Source: Desulfovibrionaceae bacterium
Lineage (GTDB): Bacteria > Desulfobacterota > Desulfovibrionia > Desulfovibrionales > Desulfovibrionaceae
DNA: 44,524 nucleotides
Direction of reading: 5' to 3'
Assembly (NCBI GenBank): GCA_029008115.1
Contig: JAQXJC010000019.1
Coordinates: forward strand, 1-44,524
Part shown: piece by piece, positions 23,399 to 30,590 of the stretch
Layout of the letters: each line of letters begins with the position of its first letter
How positions within the stretch are numbered: position 1 is the first letter of the stretch
Made by a program: the position numbers and the translations under genes
Notes under the pieces: model-generated
Told to the model about the DNA's origin: nothing
Seen by the model: the letters and a program-made list of their open reading frames with translations, nothing else
The model's database searches: none

Positions 23399-23785
23399 CT
23401 ACGGATGGCACTTGGAGCCCTTGCAGCCGGTGAGCTCCTTCTTCAGATCGGGGGAGCCGGCCACGACTTCGGCGTGACAGGACAGACAGGTCTGGAACTT
23501 GGCGTCCTTCTTGGCATGGATAATGCGATAGTAGCCCTTGGGATCGGACTTTTCCATGGAGGCATGGCAGCCGTCAGAACCGCACTTGGCAAAGCTTTCC
23601 TTGCCGTCGACCTTGTGGTGGCAGGTACCGCATTCCAGCTTTTTATGGGTGCTGTGATTGAACGTCACCGGCTTCTTGGTCATTTCCATCTTCAGTCCGT
23701 CGGCGGGAGCGGCGGGAGCGGCGGCGAGAGGAGCGGCCAGCCCCAGCAGGCAGAGGGAAAGAGCACAGGCAAACAGTCGTTTCAT
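23399..23785 (-). CDS. Tetraheme cytochrome c3 (class III), periplasmic
   Basis: Periplasmic electron carrier linking hydrogenases to membrane redox complexes in sulfate reducers. The 128-residue precursor has a signal peptide (about 1-23) and four heme sites in the class III order: CGTCH (52-56), CGSDGCH (68-74, C-x4-C-H), CLSCH (100-104) and CKGSKCH (121-127, C-x4-C-H). Axial histidines are offered by FNHSTHKKLECGTCHH, as in Desulfovibrio type I c3. AAGGAG precedes the ATG at 23785; the longer open frame to 23944 is not supported. It has its own strong promoter and terminator immediately downstream of the tetrapyrrole genes. Confidence 0.95.
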   Translation of the reverse strand: MKRLFACALSLCLLGLAAPLAAAPAAPADGLKMEMTKKPVTFNHSTHKKLECGTCHHKVDGKESFAKCGSDGCHASMEKSDPKGYYRIIHAKKDAKFQTCLSCHAEVVAGSPDLKKELTGCKGSKCHP

Positions 23786-23866
23786 GACGGGCTCCTTGTA
23801 ATCTTGCCGGCAGGGGTGCGGTGTCCGCATACCGCCCGGCCGGGTTAAGCGAAAAGGAATATGTGA

Positions 23867-23895
23867 AAAATATCCCTGTCGCAATGTTCTGTCAA
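23867..23895 (-). promoter_or_regulatory. Strong promoter of the cytochrome c3 gene
   Basis: Minus strand: a perfect TTGACA (23890-23895), a 17-base spacer and TATTTT (23867-23872). It starts just past the cbiH stop, so cytochrome expression need not depend on the tetrapyrrole operon. Confidence 0.75.
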
Positions 23896-23912
23896 TGTAT
23901 TCAGGCTGGGAA

Positions 23913-24680
23913 TTATTCTGCCGCATGCCTGTCGCGCAGGGCATAGCCGCGTGGCGTGATCATGCGTCCGCAGCACTGCCTGCTGGCGCTGTTGCCGATG
24001 ATGACGATGGACAGCATGTCCACGGCTTCGGGATTTAGGGAGCCGAGGGTATGGACGCTGGCTTCCTCTCCGGCGCGCCCGGCCTGCCGCACCAGTCCCA
24101 CGGGTGTGGCTGTGGGCCGGTGCTCGCGGGCGATCTCCAGAGCGCGGGCCAGCTGCCAGTCGCGCCCGCGCGAGCGGGGATTATAGAGGGCCAGCACGAA
24201 GTCGGCCGCGCAGGCGGCGTGCAGGCGGCGTTCAATGACCTCCCAGGGCGTGAGCAGATCGCTGAGGCTGACGCAGGCAAAGTCGTGCATGAGCGGTGCT
24301 CCCAGCAGGGCTGCCGCCGCGCATACCGCGGGCACGCCGGCCACCACCTCCACGGGGATGCTGTCCAGCAGGCCCTGTGCCTCCAGCATTTCCAGCACAA
24401 GGCCGGACATGCCGTAGATGCCGGCATCGCCCGAGCAGACCATGACAGTGACGTGCCCCGCGCGCGCGGCATCAATGGCCGCCTGACAGCGTTCCTGCTC
24501 GTGGCGCATGCCCGTGGTGATGACGGTCTTGCCCTCCAGCCATGCCGGCGGAATCAGATCAACATAGAGCCTGTAGCCTGCCACGCAGTCCGCCCGGCGG
24601 ATGGCTTCTCGTGCCTGGGGCGTGATGCCGTCCGGATTGCCGGGGCCAAGTCCGACGACGTACAGTTGTGCATTGTGCAT
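23913..24680 (-). CDS. cbiH: Precorrin-3B / cobalt-precorrin-3 C17-methyltransferase
   Basis: Ring-contracting SAM methyltransferase of anaerobic cobalamin synthesis. The 255-residue protein begins LYVVGLGPGNPDGITPQA, the glycine-rich start of this family, continues with VCSGDAGIYGMSG (SAM site) and VVAGVPAVCAAAALLGAPLMHDFACVSLSDLLTPW, specific to the CobJ/CbiH group, and later LYNPRSRGRDW and SIVIIGNS. The ATG at 24680 overlaps the cbiG stop by one base (TGATG); an ATG two codons earlier is too close to the ribosome binding site. Confidence 0.92.
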   Translation of the reverse strand: MHNAQLYVVGLGPGNPDGITPQAREAIRRADCVAGYRLYVDLIPPAWLEGKTVITTGMRHEQERCQAAIDAARAGHVTVMVCSGDAGIYGMSGLVLEMLEAQGLLDSIPVEVVAGVPAVCAAAALLGAPLMHDFACVSLSDLLTPWEVIERRLHAACAADFVLALYNPRSRGRDWQLARALEIAREHRPTATPVGLVRQAGRAGEEASVHTLGSLNPEAVDMLSIVIIGNSASRQCCGRMITPRGYALRDRHAAE

Positions 24681-25813
24681 CAGCATATCCTTTCTGTCTG
24701 AATGGGAAGAATACCGGGCATTGCCGCGGGGGCGTGCGCTGTTCGCACTGCGGCGCGGGCAATGGCCACGGTGACGCAGCCGCGGAAGCGCAGCTTGGGA
24801 AGTACCAGCCGTGCGCCCGGCCCGGCGGCGCACAGGGCCGCGCCTTCGCAGACGCCCAGCCCGGGCGCCGAAAAGACACGTTCCGCCCTGGGGGAGGGGT
24901 GGGGCACGGCGCAGGCCGCCAGTTCCGCCGCCGTATGCCAGACGCAGGGAAGGCCCAGTCGGGCCGCGGCGTCCAGAAGGCCGGCCTCGTGGCGCTTGGC
25001 GTCAATGCTCGCCAGAGCACGGCATGCCTCCGGCGCCAGCTCCGCCGCAGTGAATGCCGCATGTATGGCGGCCAGAATGGTATCTGCGTCCACACCCCGC
25101 CGGCATCCTACGCCCAGCGCCAGCCGTCGGGGAATGAGGCGCAGCAGGCCGGGCCGGGCGGGATATGAGCGCCAGTCCACGCAGATGGCCGGTCCGGCCG
25201 TGGGCAGTTCCGCCACGCGGGGAAACCAGCGCGGAGAGGCCTCGGCTTCCGGCAGAATGCCATGCGGATCGAGAAGCGGCACCGGATGCTCACGGAGCAG
25301 CGCGGCGCTGACATGTCGTATCTCTCCCCAGTCCGCAATGGCGCAGTCGTGAGCGCGGGCCAGCTCGTCAATGGCCGGCAGGCCGGCCGTATCCGTGGCA
25401 GTGGTCAGGACAGCCTCTCCGCCGGTAATGCCGGCAAGAGTACGGGCCAGCGCATTGCCGCCGCCCCAGTGGCCGGAAAGCAGGGGGATGGCAAAGCGGC
25501 CGTACTGATCCAGCACCAGCACGGCGGGGTCGGAGGATTTGTGGCGTACATGCGGTGCAATGCAGCGGACGGCAATGCCTGCCGCCGTCAGAAAGATGTG
25601 CGCAGGAAAGTGATGAAATTCGCGGCGGATCAGCTCCGGCAGGGAGGCAAACCAGCGGATGGGAGCGGAGGGGCTGGCATGTTGCGCGGCAGGGCGCAGA
25701 CTCTCTGCGGCAAAGATGGTCAGCGGCAGACTGGCGTCCAGCGTCAGGGCCAGGCGCAGCCCTTGCGGCGTCAGCACATGGCAGGCAGGGAGCGATGCGG
25801 GGAGTGGGGGCAT
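24680..25813 (-). CDS. cbiG: Cobalt-precorrin 5A hydrolase
   Basis: Opens the delta-lactone ring of cobalt-precorrin-5A and releases acetaldehyde in anaerobic cobalamin synthesis. The 377-residue protein contains the central block LSGHWGGGNALARTLAGITGG and the C-terminal CbiG block GVGCRRGVDADTILAAI..ASIDAKRHEAGLLDAA. GAGG precedes the ATG at seven bases. It follows hemL after 84 bases and overlaps cbiH, so it is in one tetrapyrrole transcript. The gap to hemL holds a G6/C6 hairpin without a U-run. Confidence 0.92.
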   Translation of the reverse strand: MPPLPASLPACHVLTPQGLRLALTLDASLPLTIFAAESLRPAAQHASPSAPIRWFASLPELIRREFHHFPAHIFLTAAGIAVRCIAPHVRHKSSDPAVLVLDQYGRFAIPLLSGHWGGGNALARTLAGITGGEAVLTTATDTAGLPAIDELARAHDCAIADWGEIRHVSAALLREHPVPLLDPHGILPEAEASPRWFPRVAELPTAGPAICVDWRSYPARPGLLRLIPRRLALGVGCRRGVDADTILAAIHAAFTAAELAPEACRALASIDAKRHEAGLLDAAARLGLPCVWHTAAELAACAVPHPSPRAERVFSAPGLGVCEGAALCAAGPGARLVLPKLRFRGCVTVAIARAAVRTAHAPAAMPGILPIQTERIC

Positions 25814-25897
25814 GATGCGCCTCGCGGAGACGCGGCACGCCGCCGGAGATGACGGCGCGCCGCCGGGGGGATTGTTCCTCCCCCCGTGAATGCAGGG

Positions 25898-27172
25898 TTA
25901 GAAGCGTACCTTGCGGGCGGCATCCAGCGTGCGCTGGAAGTCGTCATCGCTGTGCGCAAAGGAGACCATGCCCGTTTCGAATGCGGAAGGCGCGAGATAG
26001 ATGCCCTGGGCGCGCATCTGCTTGTAGAAGGTGGTGAAGAGGGCCGCATCGGCTTTGGCCACGTCCGCAAAGCAGGTGACGGGTTCCGCGCTGAAGTAGG
26101 GACAGAACATGGATGCCAGGGTGGGAATCTGGATGGGCACGCCCTTGCCCTCAAGGATGGCCTTCAGTTCGGCGACAAAGGCGCGTACCTTCCGCTCCAG
26201 CGCGGCGTAGTCCGCAGTGCGCAGGATGTTCAGGGTGGCGAGGCCGGCGGCCATGGCCAGCGGATTGCCGGACAGGGTGCCCGCCTGATAGACGTCGCCC
26301 TGCGGAGCGATGCGGCGCATGTATTCGGCCTTGCCGCCAAAGGCGCCTACGGGCAGGCCGCCGCCGATGATCTTGCCAAAGGTGGTCAGGTCCGGCGTGA
26401 TGCCGAAACGGGCCTGTGCTCCGCCAAAGGCGGCGCGGAATCCGGTAATGACCTCATCAAAGATGAGCAGGGCGCCGTACTTGGTGCAGAGGGCGCGCAC
26501 GCCTTCCAGATAGCCTTCCCCGGGAAGGACGAGGCCCATGTTGGCGGCCACGGGCTCGATGATCAGGGCCGCGATTTCCTCGCCATGCGCGGCAAAGACG
26601 GCCTCCAGGGCATCCAGATCATTGTAGGGCGCCAGCAGCGTATCCGCCACCACGGCGTCGGGGACGCCGGGCGTGCCGGGAATGGAGAAGGTGGCAAGGC
26701 CGGAACCGGCAGCGGCCAGGAAGGGGTCGGCGTGGCCGTGATAGCAGCCGATGCACTTGACCAGCTTGCTGCGACCGGTAACGGCACGGGCCAGACGCAG
26801 GGCGCTCATGGTTGCCTCCGTGCCGGAATTGACCATGCGCACCATCTCCACGCTGGGCAGGGCCGCGGTGACGGCTTCGGCCAGCGCCACCTCATCAGCG
26901 CAGGGCGCGCCATAGCTGGTGCCGCGCGCGGCGGCCTCCTGGATGGCGGCAGTGACGGCGGGATGCGCATGCCCGAGAAGCATGGGCCCCCATGAGAGGA
27001 CAAAGTCAATGTACTCGCGGCCGTCCACATCCGTCAGATGCGCTCCTTCACCCTTGCGGATGAAGAGCGGTTCGGAGTCAACATTGTGGCAGGCGCGCAC
27101 GGGACTATTGACGCCGCCGGGAATGAGGGCCTGGGCCTGGATGAAGTACTGGTGGGAAAGACTGTTCGGCAT
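25898..27172 (-). CDS. hemL: Glutamate-1-semialdehyde 2,1-aminomutase
   Basis: PLP enzyme making 5-aminolevulinate from glutamate-1-semialdehyde, the start of all tetrapyrroles in this cell. The 424-residue protein has the entry motif [10 protein letters not shown], the block [15 protein letters not shown], the Asp pair site in [11 protein letters not shown], and the PLP-lysine segment [24 protein letters not shown] precedes the ATG at 27172; the open frame upstream to 27526 is antisense-frame noise over the neighbour. It lies eight bases after the siroheme decarboxylase gene. Confidence 0.96.
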   Translation of the reverse strand: MPNSLSHQYFIQAQALIPGGVNSPVRACHNVDSEPLFIRKGEGAHLTDVDGREYIDFVLSWGPMLLGHAHPAVTAAIQEAAARGTSYGAPCADEVALAEAVTAALPSVEMVRMVNSGTEATMSALRLARAVTGRSKLVKCIGCYHGHADPFLAAAGSGLATFSIPGTPGVPDAVVADTLLAPYNDLDALEAVFAAHGEEIAALIIEPVAANMGLVLPGEGYLEGVRALCTKYGALLIFDEVITGFRAAFGGAQARFGITPDLTTFGKIIGGGLPVGAFGGKAEYMRRIAPQGDVYQAGTLSGNPLAMAAGLATLNILRTADYAALERKVRAFVAELKAILEGKGVPIQIPTLASMFCPYFSAEPVTCFADVAKADAALFTTFYKQMRAQGIYLAPSAFETGMVSFAHSDDDFQRTLDAARKVRF

Positions 27173-27180
27173 GGGATTCC

Positions 27181-27660
27181 TCAGTTGAAATATGTCATGG
27201 AGATTTTTTTCAGTTCCTTCAGGCTGTTCAGCACGGCGTGCCGCCTGAGCGGCGTGGTCCTGAGCAGGTCGTCGATGACGCCCTGGCATTCTTCCCGCGT
27301 GCGCCCGTGCGTCATGGTGTACAGCGTGTACGGCCAGTCCGGCGCACTGGAAGGGCGGAAGTAGACGTGGGAGATGTTGGGATGCTGCGCGGCCAGCCTG
27401 CCGCATTCGTCGGCCTGCTCCGGATCGACAATCCATGCCACCATGGCGTTGTGGTTCCAGCCGGTGCGCTGGTGCTTGATGCTGGCCCCGAAGCGGCGGA
27501 TAGCGCCATTGTCCTTGAGGCGGCACAGCAGGTCAAGCACTTCCCGCTCCGTGCAGCCGACTTCACGGGCTATGTCCGCATAGGGAGTGGCGGAGTCAGG
27601 CAGATTGTCCTGCACAATGCGCAGGATGCGTTCTTCCGTAGGGGTGAAGAATATGCTCAT
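27181..27660 (-). CDS. Siroheme decarboxylase subunit (AhbA/AhbB family)
   Basis: Lrp/AsnC-like enzyme subunit that decarboxylates siroheme to 12,18-didecarboxysiroheme in the alternative heme pathway of sulfate reducers. The 159-residue protein has an N-terminal helix-turn-helix ([36 protein letters not shown]) and the Ahb-specific stretch [23 protein letters not shown], followed by [20 protein letters not shown] cannot decide between the A and B paralogues without an alignment. It overlaps the stop of rarD by four bases (ATGA) and precedes hemL, fitting a heme role rather than transcription control. Confidence 0.87.
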   Translation of the reverse strand: MSIFFTPTEERILRIVQDNLPDSATPYADIAREVGCTEREVLDLLCRLKDNGAIRRFGASIKHQRTGWNHNAMVAWIVDPEQADECGRLAAQHPNISHVYFRPSSAPDWPYTLYTMTHGRTREECQGVIDDLLRTTPLRRHAVLNSLKELKKISMTYFN

Positions 27661-28607
27661 GGCAGGTCTTCCTCGTTTGTTCCGCGTCGTTGCGGGGTGC
27701 GGGCCTTCTCTCGCAGGGCGTCCGCCTGCCGGTGCCGCTGCCAGAGGCTCCAGCTGTAGAGCGCAAGAGCGGCCCAGATGCAGGCAAAGGTGATCAGGGT
27801 CGCCCGCGACACCGGCTCATGGTACAGGCCCACGCCAATGCACAGCGCCAGCGTGGGGGAAAGATACTGGATAAGGCCCAGCGTGGAAAGCGGCATGTGG
27901 CGCGCGGCATAGGTAAACAGCAGCAGGGGCGCCGTGGTCACGATGCCGGAGCCCATGATGAGCGCCATTTCCGGCAGGCTGACGGTAAGGAAATGTCCTT
28001 CGCCGCGTATGTGCAGCCAGATCAGCACGGCCAGTGCGGGCGGGGCCAGGAAGATGGTCTCCGCCAGCAGTCCGGCCAGCGCTCCCACGGCCACTTTTTT
28101 GCGCAGAACGCCATAGGCGGTGAATGTTCCCGCCAGGGTCAGCGCCACCCACGGAAATTCCCCGTAGGCCAGCAGGCTCCAGCCCACGCCGGCGGCGGCA
28201 ATGCCTACGGCCAGCCATTGCAGGCCGCTGGGCCGCTCCCGGCAGAACAGGGCGCCGGCCAGCACGTTTGTCAGCGGATTGATGTAGTAGCCGAGGCTTG
28301 ATTCCGTGATGTGCCCGCTGGTGACAGCCCAGATGTACAGGCCCCAGTTGCAGCTGACCAGGGCCGCGCTGCATGCCAGCCGCAGCCGCAGCCCGGGGGT
28401 GGACAGGGCGTGGCGCAGCTCGTCCAGCCGCCTTGATCCCCATGCCAGCGGCCACAGCACGACAAGGGAGAACACCACCCGGTAGAGCAGTATCTCCAGA
28501 GCGGGGACGGCCTCCAGCTGCTTCCAGTAGATGACCAGACTGCCCCAGATGCAGAACGCGGCAAGCCCGGCGGGCAGGCCGCCGGCGTTGGAAAGGGAAG
28601 GATTCAT
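27657..28607 (-). CDS. rarD: RarD-type EamA transporter
   Basis: Inner-membrane protein of the drug/metabolite transporter superfamily, 316 residues with about ten hydrophobic helices in two EamA repeats. The start [15 protein letters not shown] and the block [38 protein letters not shown] are typical of RarD, as is [11 protein letters not shown] near the end. The substrate is unknown. It is the first gene of the tetrapyrrole run by position and is coupled by a four-base overlap to the siroheme decarboxylase gene; whether it transports a related compound is speculation. The ATG at 28607 has AGG upstream. Confidence 0.88.
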   Translation of the reverse strand: MNPSLSNAGGLPAGLAAFCIWGSLVIYWKQLEAVPALEILLYRVVFSLVVLWPLAWGSRRLDELRHALSTPGLRLRLACSAALVSCNWGLYIWAVTSGHITESSLGYYINPLTNVLAGALFCRERPSGLQWLAVGIAAAGVGWSLLAYGEFPWVALTLAGTFTAYGVLRKKVAVGALAGLLAETIFLAPPALAVLIWLHIRGEGHFLTVSLPEMALIMGSGIVTTAPLLLFTYAARHMPLSTLGLIQYLSPTLALCIGVGLYHEPVSRATLITFACIWAALALYSWSLWQRHRQADALREKARTPQRRGTNEEDLP

Positions 28608-28638
28608 GGATGAACCTGTGGCGGCGAAGCGCGCCGGG

Positions 28639-28672
28639 AAAAAGCGCGGGCGAGGCGCATCCCCCGCCCGCG
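28639..28672 (-). terminator. Intrinsic terminator of the SLOG-like gene
   Basis: On the minus strand CGCGGGCG pairs perfectly with CGCCCGCG around a 12-base loop, followed by C and five T. It begins eight bases after the stop codon. Confidence 0.85.
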
Positions 28673-28680
28673 TGGGAAAG

Positions 28681-29235
28681 CTAGCGGTTGAAGGAGCGGG
28701 CAAAGATGCCCTGAATGGCGTCGCGGCCGTTGTCTTCCAGGAAGCGGGTCCCCGTGGCGGTGAAGTGCCGCTGGTCAATGACGGGATTTTCCACCTGCTT
28801 CCACGTATCCTCAATCCAGCTGAACCAGTCGTTGCGATCCTGGTCAAAGACCAGCAGAGGCTTGTTGCAGATCTTGGCAAATTCAGCGCCCCAGCCGGTG
28901 CCGCCCTTGACGGTATTGTCCGGCTGAATGCTGCCGACAACGATAATCTGGCTGCCGCTGCTGATCTGCCAGCAGATGGACTGGAGCACCTTGCGGAAGA
29001 GGGGAGCGCGGGTATATTCGCGGTTCATCAGCTTGGAGACATAGGTCAGGCTCACATCTTTCAAGGCCAGCTCTTCATTGGTGAGCACGCGGACGCCGCG
29101 CTGACGCTCGATCTGGTGCCCGTCAAAGCTGTAGTTCACTTCCTCAATGCCCCAGCCTTCCGCCAGGGCTCCAAAGAACTGTTCCGTCCCGGCGGCACCG
29201 CCGCTGTAAAGCACGCACTGTTTAGGATTAAGCAT
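28681..29235 (-). CDS. SLOG/Rossmann-like nucleotide-binding protein, function unknown
   Basis: A 184-residue soluble protein. The N-terminus CVLYSGGAAGTEQFFGALAEGWG resembles the first strand and glycine loop of SLOG-superfamily proteins (LOG, DprA, TIR-associated), and GSIQPDNTVKGGTGWGAEFAKICNKPLLVFDQDRNDW resembles their second conserved block, where the GGTGW segment would contact a nucleotide. The family assignment is tentative. AGGAGG precedes the ATG at 29235 at good spacing. It stands alone between terminators. SLOG proteins often make or sense nucleotide signals in conflict systems, but no effector gene is adjacent here. Confidence 0.6.
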   Translation of the reverse strand: MLNPKQCVLYSGGAAGTEQFFGALAEGWGIEEVNYSFDGHQIERQRGVRVLTNEELALKDVSLTYVSKLMNREYTRAPLFRKVLQSICWQISSGSQIIVVGSIQPDNTVKGGTGWGAEFAKICNKPLLVFDQDRNDWFSWIEDTWKQVENPVIDQRHFTATGTRFLEDNGRDAIQGIFARSFNR

Positions 29236-29354
29236 GGCTTGGCCTCCTCTGATAGCTCTCAATATGCCGGCAAAATGTACCTTCTAGGCTGCCGATTGTT
29301 TTGAATCATAGCGGGAGGCATGGCCTCCTGCAAGGTTTTTTTCCGCACGGGCAT

Positions 29355-29382
29355 AAAAAAAGCCCCGGCGCGTACCGGGGCT
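29355..29382 (-). terminator. Intrinsic terminator of the RRM gene
   Basis: On the minus strand AGCCCCGG pairs with CCGGGGCT around a short loop, followed by seven T. It begins 20 bases after the stop codon. Confidence 0.9.
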
Positions 29383-29402
29383 GTATTGTGCCGGCCAGAA
29401 TC

Positions 29403-29666
29403 CTAGTAGCGGGGACGGGGGGCGCGGGGCTTCGCTTCATTGACGCGCAGCGTGCGACCGCCGAAGACACTGTTGTCCAGCGCCTCAATGGCAGCGGCAG
29501 CTTCCACATCGTCCATTTCAACAAAGCCAAACCCGCGGGCGCGGCCAGTTTCTCGGTCGCTGACCAGTTTCACAGAAAGCACTTTGCCGTAGCTACCGAA
29601 CAGTTCCTGAACCTGATCCTCGGTCGCGGACCAAGGCAGATTGCCAACATAGATGGACTTAGCCAT
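29403..29666 (-). CDS. RRM-type RNA-binding protein
   Basis: An 87-residue protein consisting of a single RNA recognition motif plus a short basic tail (KPRAPRPRY). RNP2 is SIYVGNLPW (residues 4-12) and RNP1 is RARGFGFVEM (about 42-51); aromatic residues of both are present, so RNA stacking should be intact. Such small RRM proteins are known in cyanobacteria and several proteobacteria, often cold- or stress-linked. GGAGAGGA precedes the ATG. The transcript begins with a long hairpin leader (29698-29736), which makes self-regulation plausible. Confidence 0.93.
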   Translation of the reverse strand: MAKSIYVGNLPWSATEDQVQELFGSYGKVLSVKLVSDRETGRARGFGFVEMDDVEAAAAIEALDNSVFGGRTLRVNEAKPRAPRPRY

Positions 29667-29697
29667 TGAGACATCCTCTCCAAAAAGCTGCTATACC

Positions 29698-29736
29698 CTG
29701 TGCAAGATGCCGGCAAACCGTCTTGCCGATGCACAG
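29698..29736 (-). promoter_or_regulatory. Two-tier hairpin in the 5' leader of the RRM gene
   Basis: CTGTGCA (29698-29704) pairs with TGCACAG (29730-29736), and inside it CGGCAA (29711-29716) pairs with TTGCCG (29723-29728); the hairpin loop is six bases. Six bases bulge on one side against one on the other. It ends 31 bases upstream of the RRM start codon and would lie within the transcript. Confidence 0.6.
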
Positions 29737-29739
29737 GCC

Positions 29740-29777
29740 GTGTGTAACACACAAGCATGCTTTCGCCCGGTTGTCAA
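29740..29777 (-). promoter_or_regulatory. Promoter with overlapping palindrome, RRM gene
   Basis: A perfect TTGACA (minus, 29772-29777) with a 17-base spacer leads to a weak TTGTGT (29749-29754). The perfect palindrome GTGTGT-A-ACACAC (29740-29752) overlaps that -10 region and could be an operator. Confidence 0.45.
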
Positions 29778-29842
29778 TGCGAAAAAAAAGGAATGGATGC
29801 AAAAGTTTACAGGAATTTTTCCTAACTAGGCAATTTTATTTC

Positions 29843-29872
29843 ATGAAAAATATCGCAAAATTGATATTTCAT
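29843..29872. repeat. AT-rich inverted repeat between RRM and zinc-ribbon genes
   Basis: ATGAAAAATATC (29843-29854) pairs with GATATTTCAT (29863-29872) with one bulged A and an eight-base loop. It lies in an AT-rich patch with no gene. It could be a terminator variant for the zinc-ribbon gene or a protein-binding site. Confidence 0.4.
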
Positions 29873-29914
29873 CAGGCCGCCGTCTGAGAAAAGCCGCCCA
29901 CCCCGGGGAGGAAT

Positions 29915-30433
29915 CTATTCCACGCGGCAGCGCATGTTGCGCGTATCATCCCTGAAGAGAATAACTGCCTTGTCCGGCCTGACCACGCTCTGCACGACGC
30001 CCATGCCGAAAACGGGATGGCTGACCACGTCGCCGGCAGCCAGCGTCATGTCAATGGCATAGGGACGGGCTTCCGGGGCGGAGGGGCGCTCCATGGCGGC
30101 GCGCCAGTTCTGCTCCGCTTCCTGCGCGGCCTGCATGGCCTTGCGGGTGACGGCGGCTTTCTGCTGGGCGGGAGCGGCGGTTGCGGCGGCGGCACGGCGC
30201 GGCGTGGCGGCCATGACGGCCTTGCGGTCAGCGCCGGCAGTGATGCGGCGCACGGCAGGTTCCGCCACCTTGGCCTTTCTTACTACGGCGGGGTAGTACT
30301 TGTGCACGCTGTTGCAGGCACAGCACTGCACTTTGATGATTTCGCCATTGACAATGGCGATGATGACGTGGCCTGTGATGTCGCTGCATCTGGTGCAGCG
30401 GGCTTCGGTGCGGTCACCGGGCTTGAGTGTCAT
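29915..30433 (-). CDS. Zinc-ribbon protein with a CarD/UvrD-tail-like C-terminal domain, unknown function
   Basis: A 172-residue protein of two parts. Residues 1-42 hold two Cys pairs (C13-x2-C16 and C37-C38-x-C40) spaced as in a zinc ribbon. A basic, Ala-rich linker of about 80 residues follows. The last 45 residues, GDVVSHPVFGMGVVQSVV..KAVILFRDDTRNM, resemble the small SH3-like barrel at the end of UvrD/CarD-type proteins, a surface for RNA polymerase or DNA. I recall such zinc-ribbon/barrel proteins in delta-proteobacteria without a function. GAAGGTGA precedes the ATG. An inverted repeat overlaps its promoter. Confidence 0.7.
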   Translation of the reverse strand: MTLKPGDRTEARCTRCSDITGHVIIAIVNGEIIKVQCCACNSVHKYYPAVVRKAKVAEPAVRRITAGADRKAVMAATPRRAAAATAAPAQQKAAVTRKAMQAAQEAEQNWRAAMERPSAPEARPYAIDMTLAAGDVVSHPVFGMGVVQSVVRPDKAVILFRDDTRNMRCRVE

Positions 30434-30482
30434 GGTTCACCTTCTTCATAATGCTGAGAACCCTTCCGGCATGGGCGGAGGG

Positions 30483-30529
30483 GCGTAAAACGGGAGAACT
30501 CTTTTACGCTCAAGCAGGGCGTTTGGCAA
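30483..30529 (-). promoter_or_regulatory. Promoter with an 8-bp inverted repeat over the start region, zinc-ribbon gene
   Basis: Minus strand TTGCCA (30524-30529), a 17-base spacer and TAAAAG (30501-30506). The perfect inverted repeat GCGTAAAA (30483-30490) / TTTTACGC (30502-30509), 11 bases apart, has one arm over the -10 and spans the predicted start of transcription, as an operator would. Confidence 0.5.
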
Positions 30530-30590
30530 GGAAATCCCCGGGCGGGCCGGCAGGATCGGCGCGCCGGAAGAGCCGGAGCCCGGCCCGGCC

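Noticed and set aside
25814..25897. G6/C6 hairpin between hemL and cbiG as a terminator or cobalamin riboswitch
   Set aside because: No U-run, and the gap is too short for a riboswitch.
29666..29887. 73-codon plus frame over the RRM leader
   Set aside because: Opposite to the promoter and hairpin of the RRM gene, with no motif or ribosome binding site.
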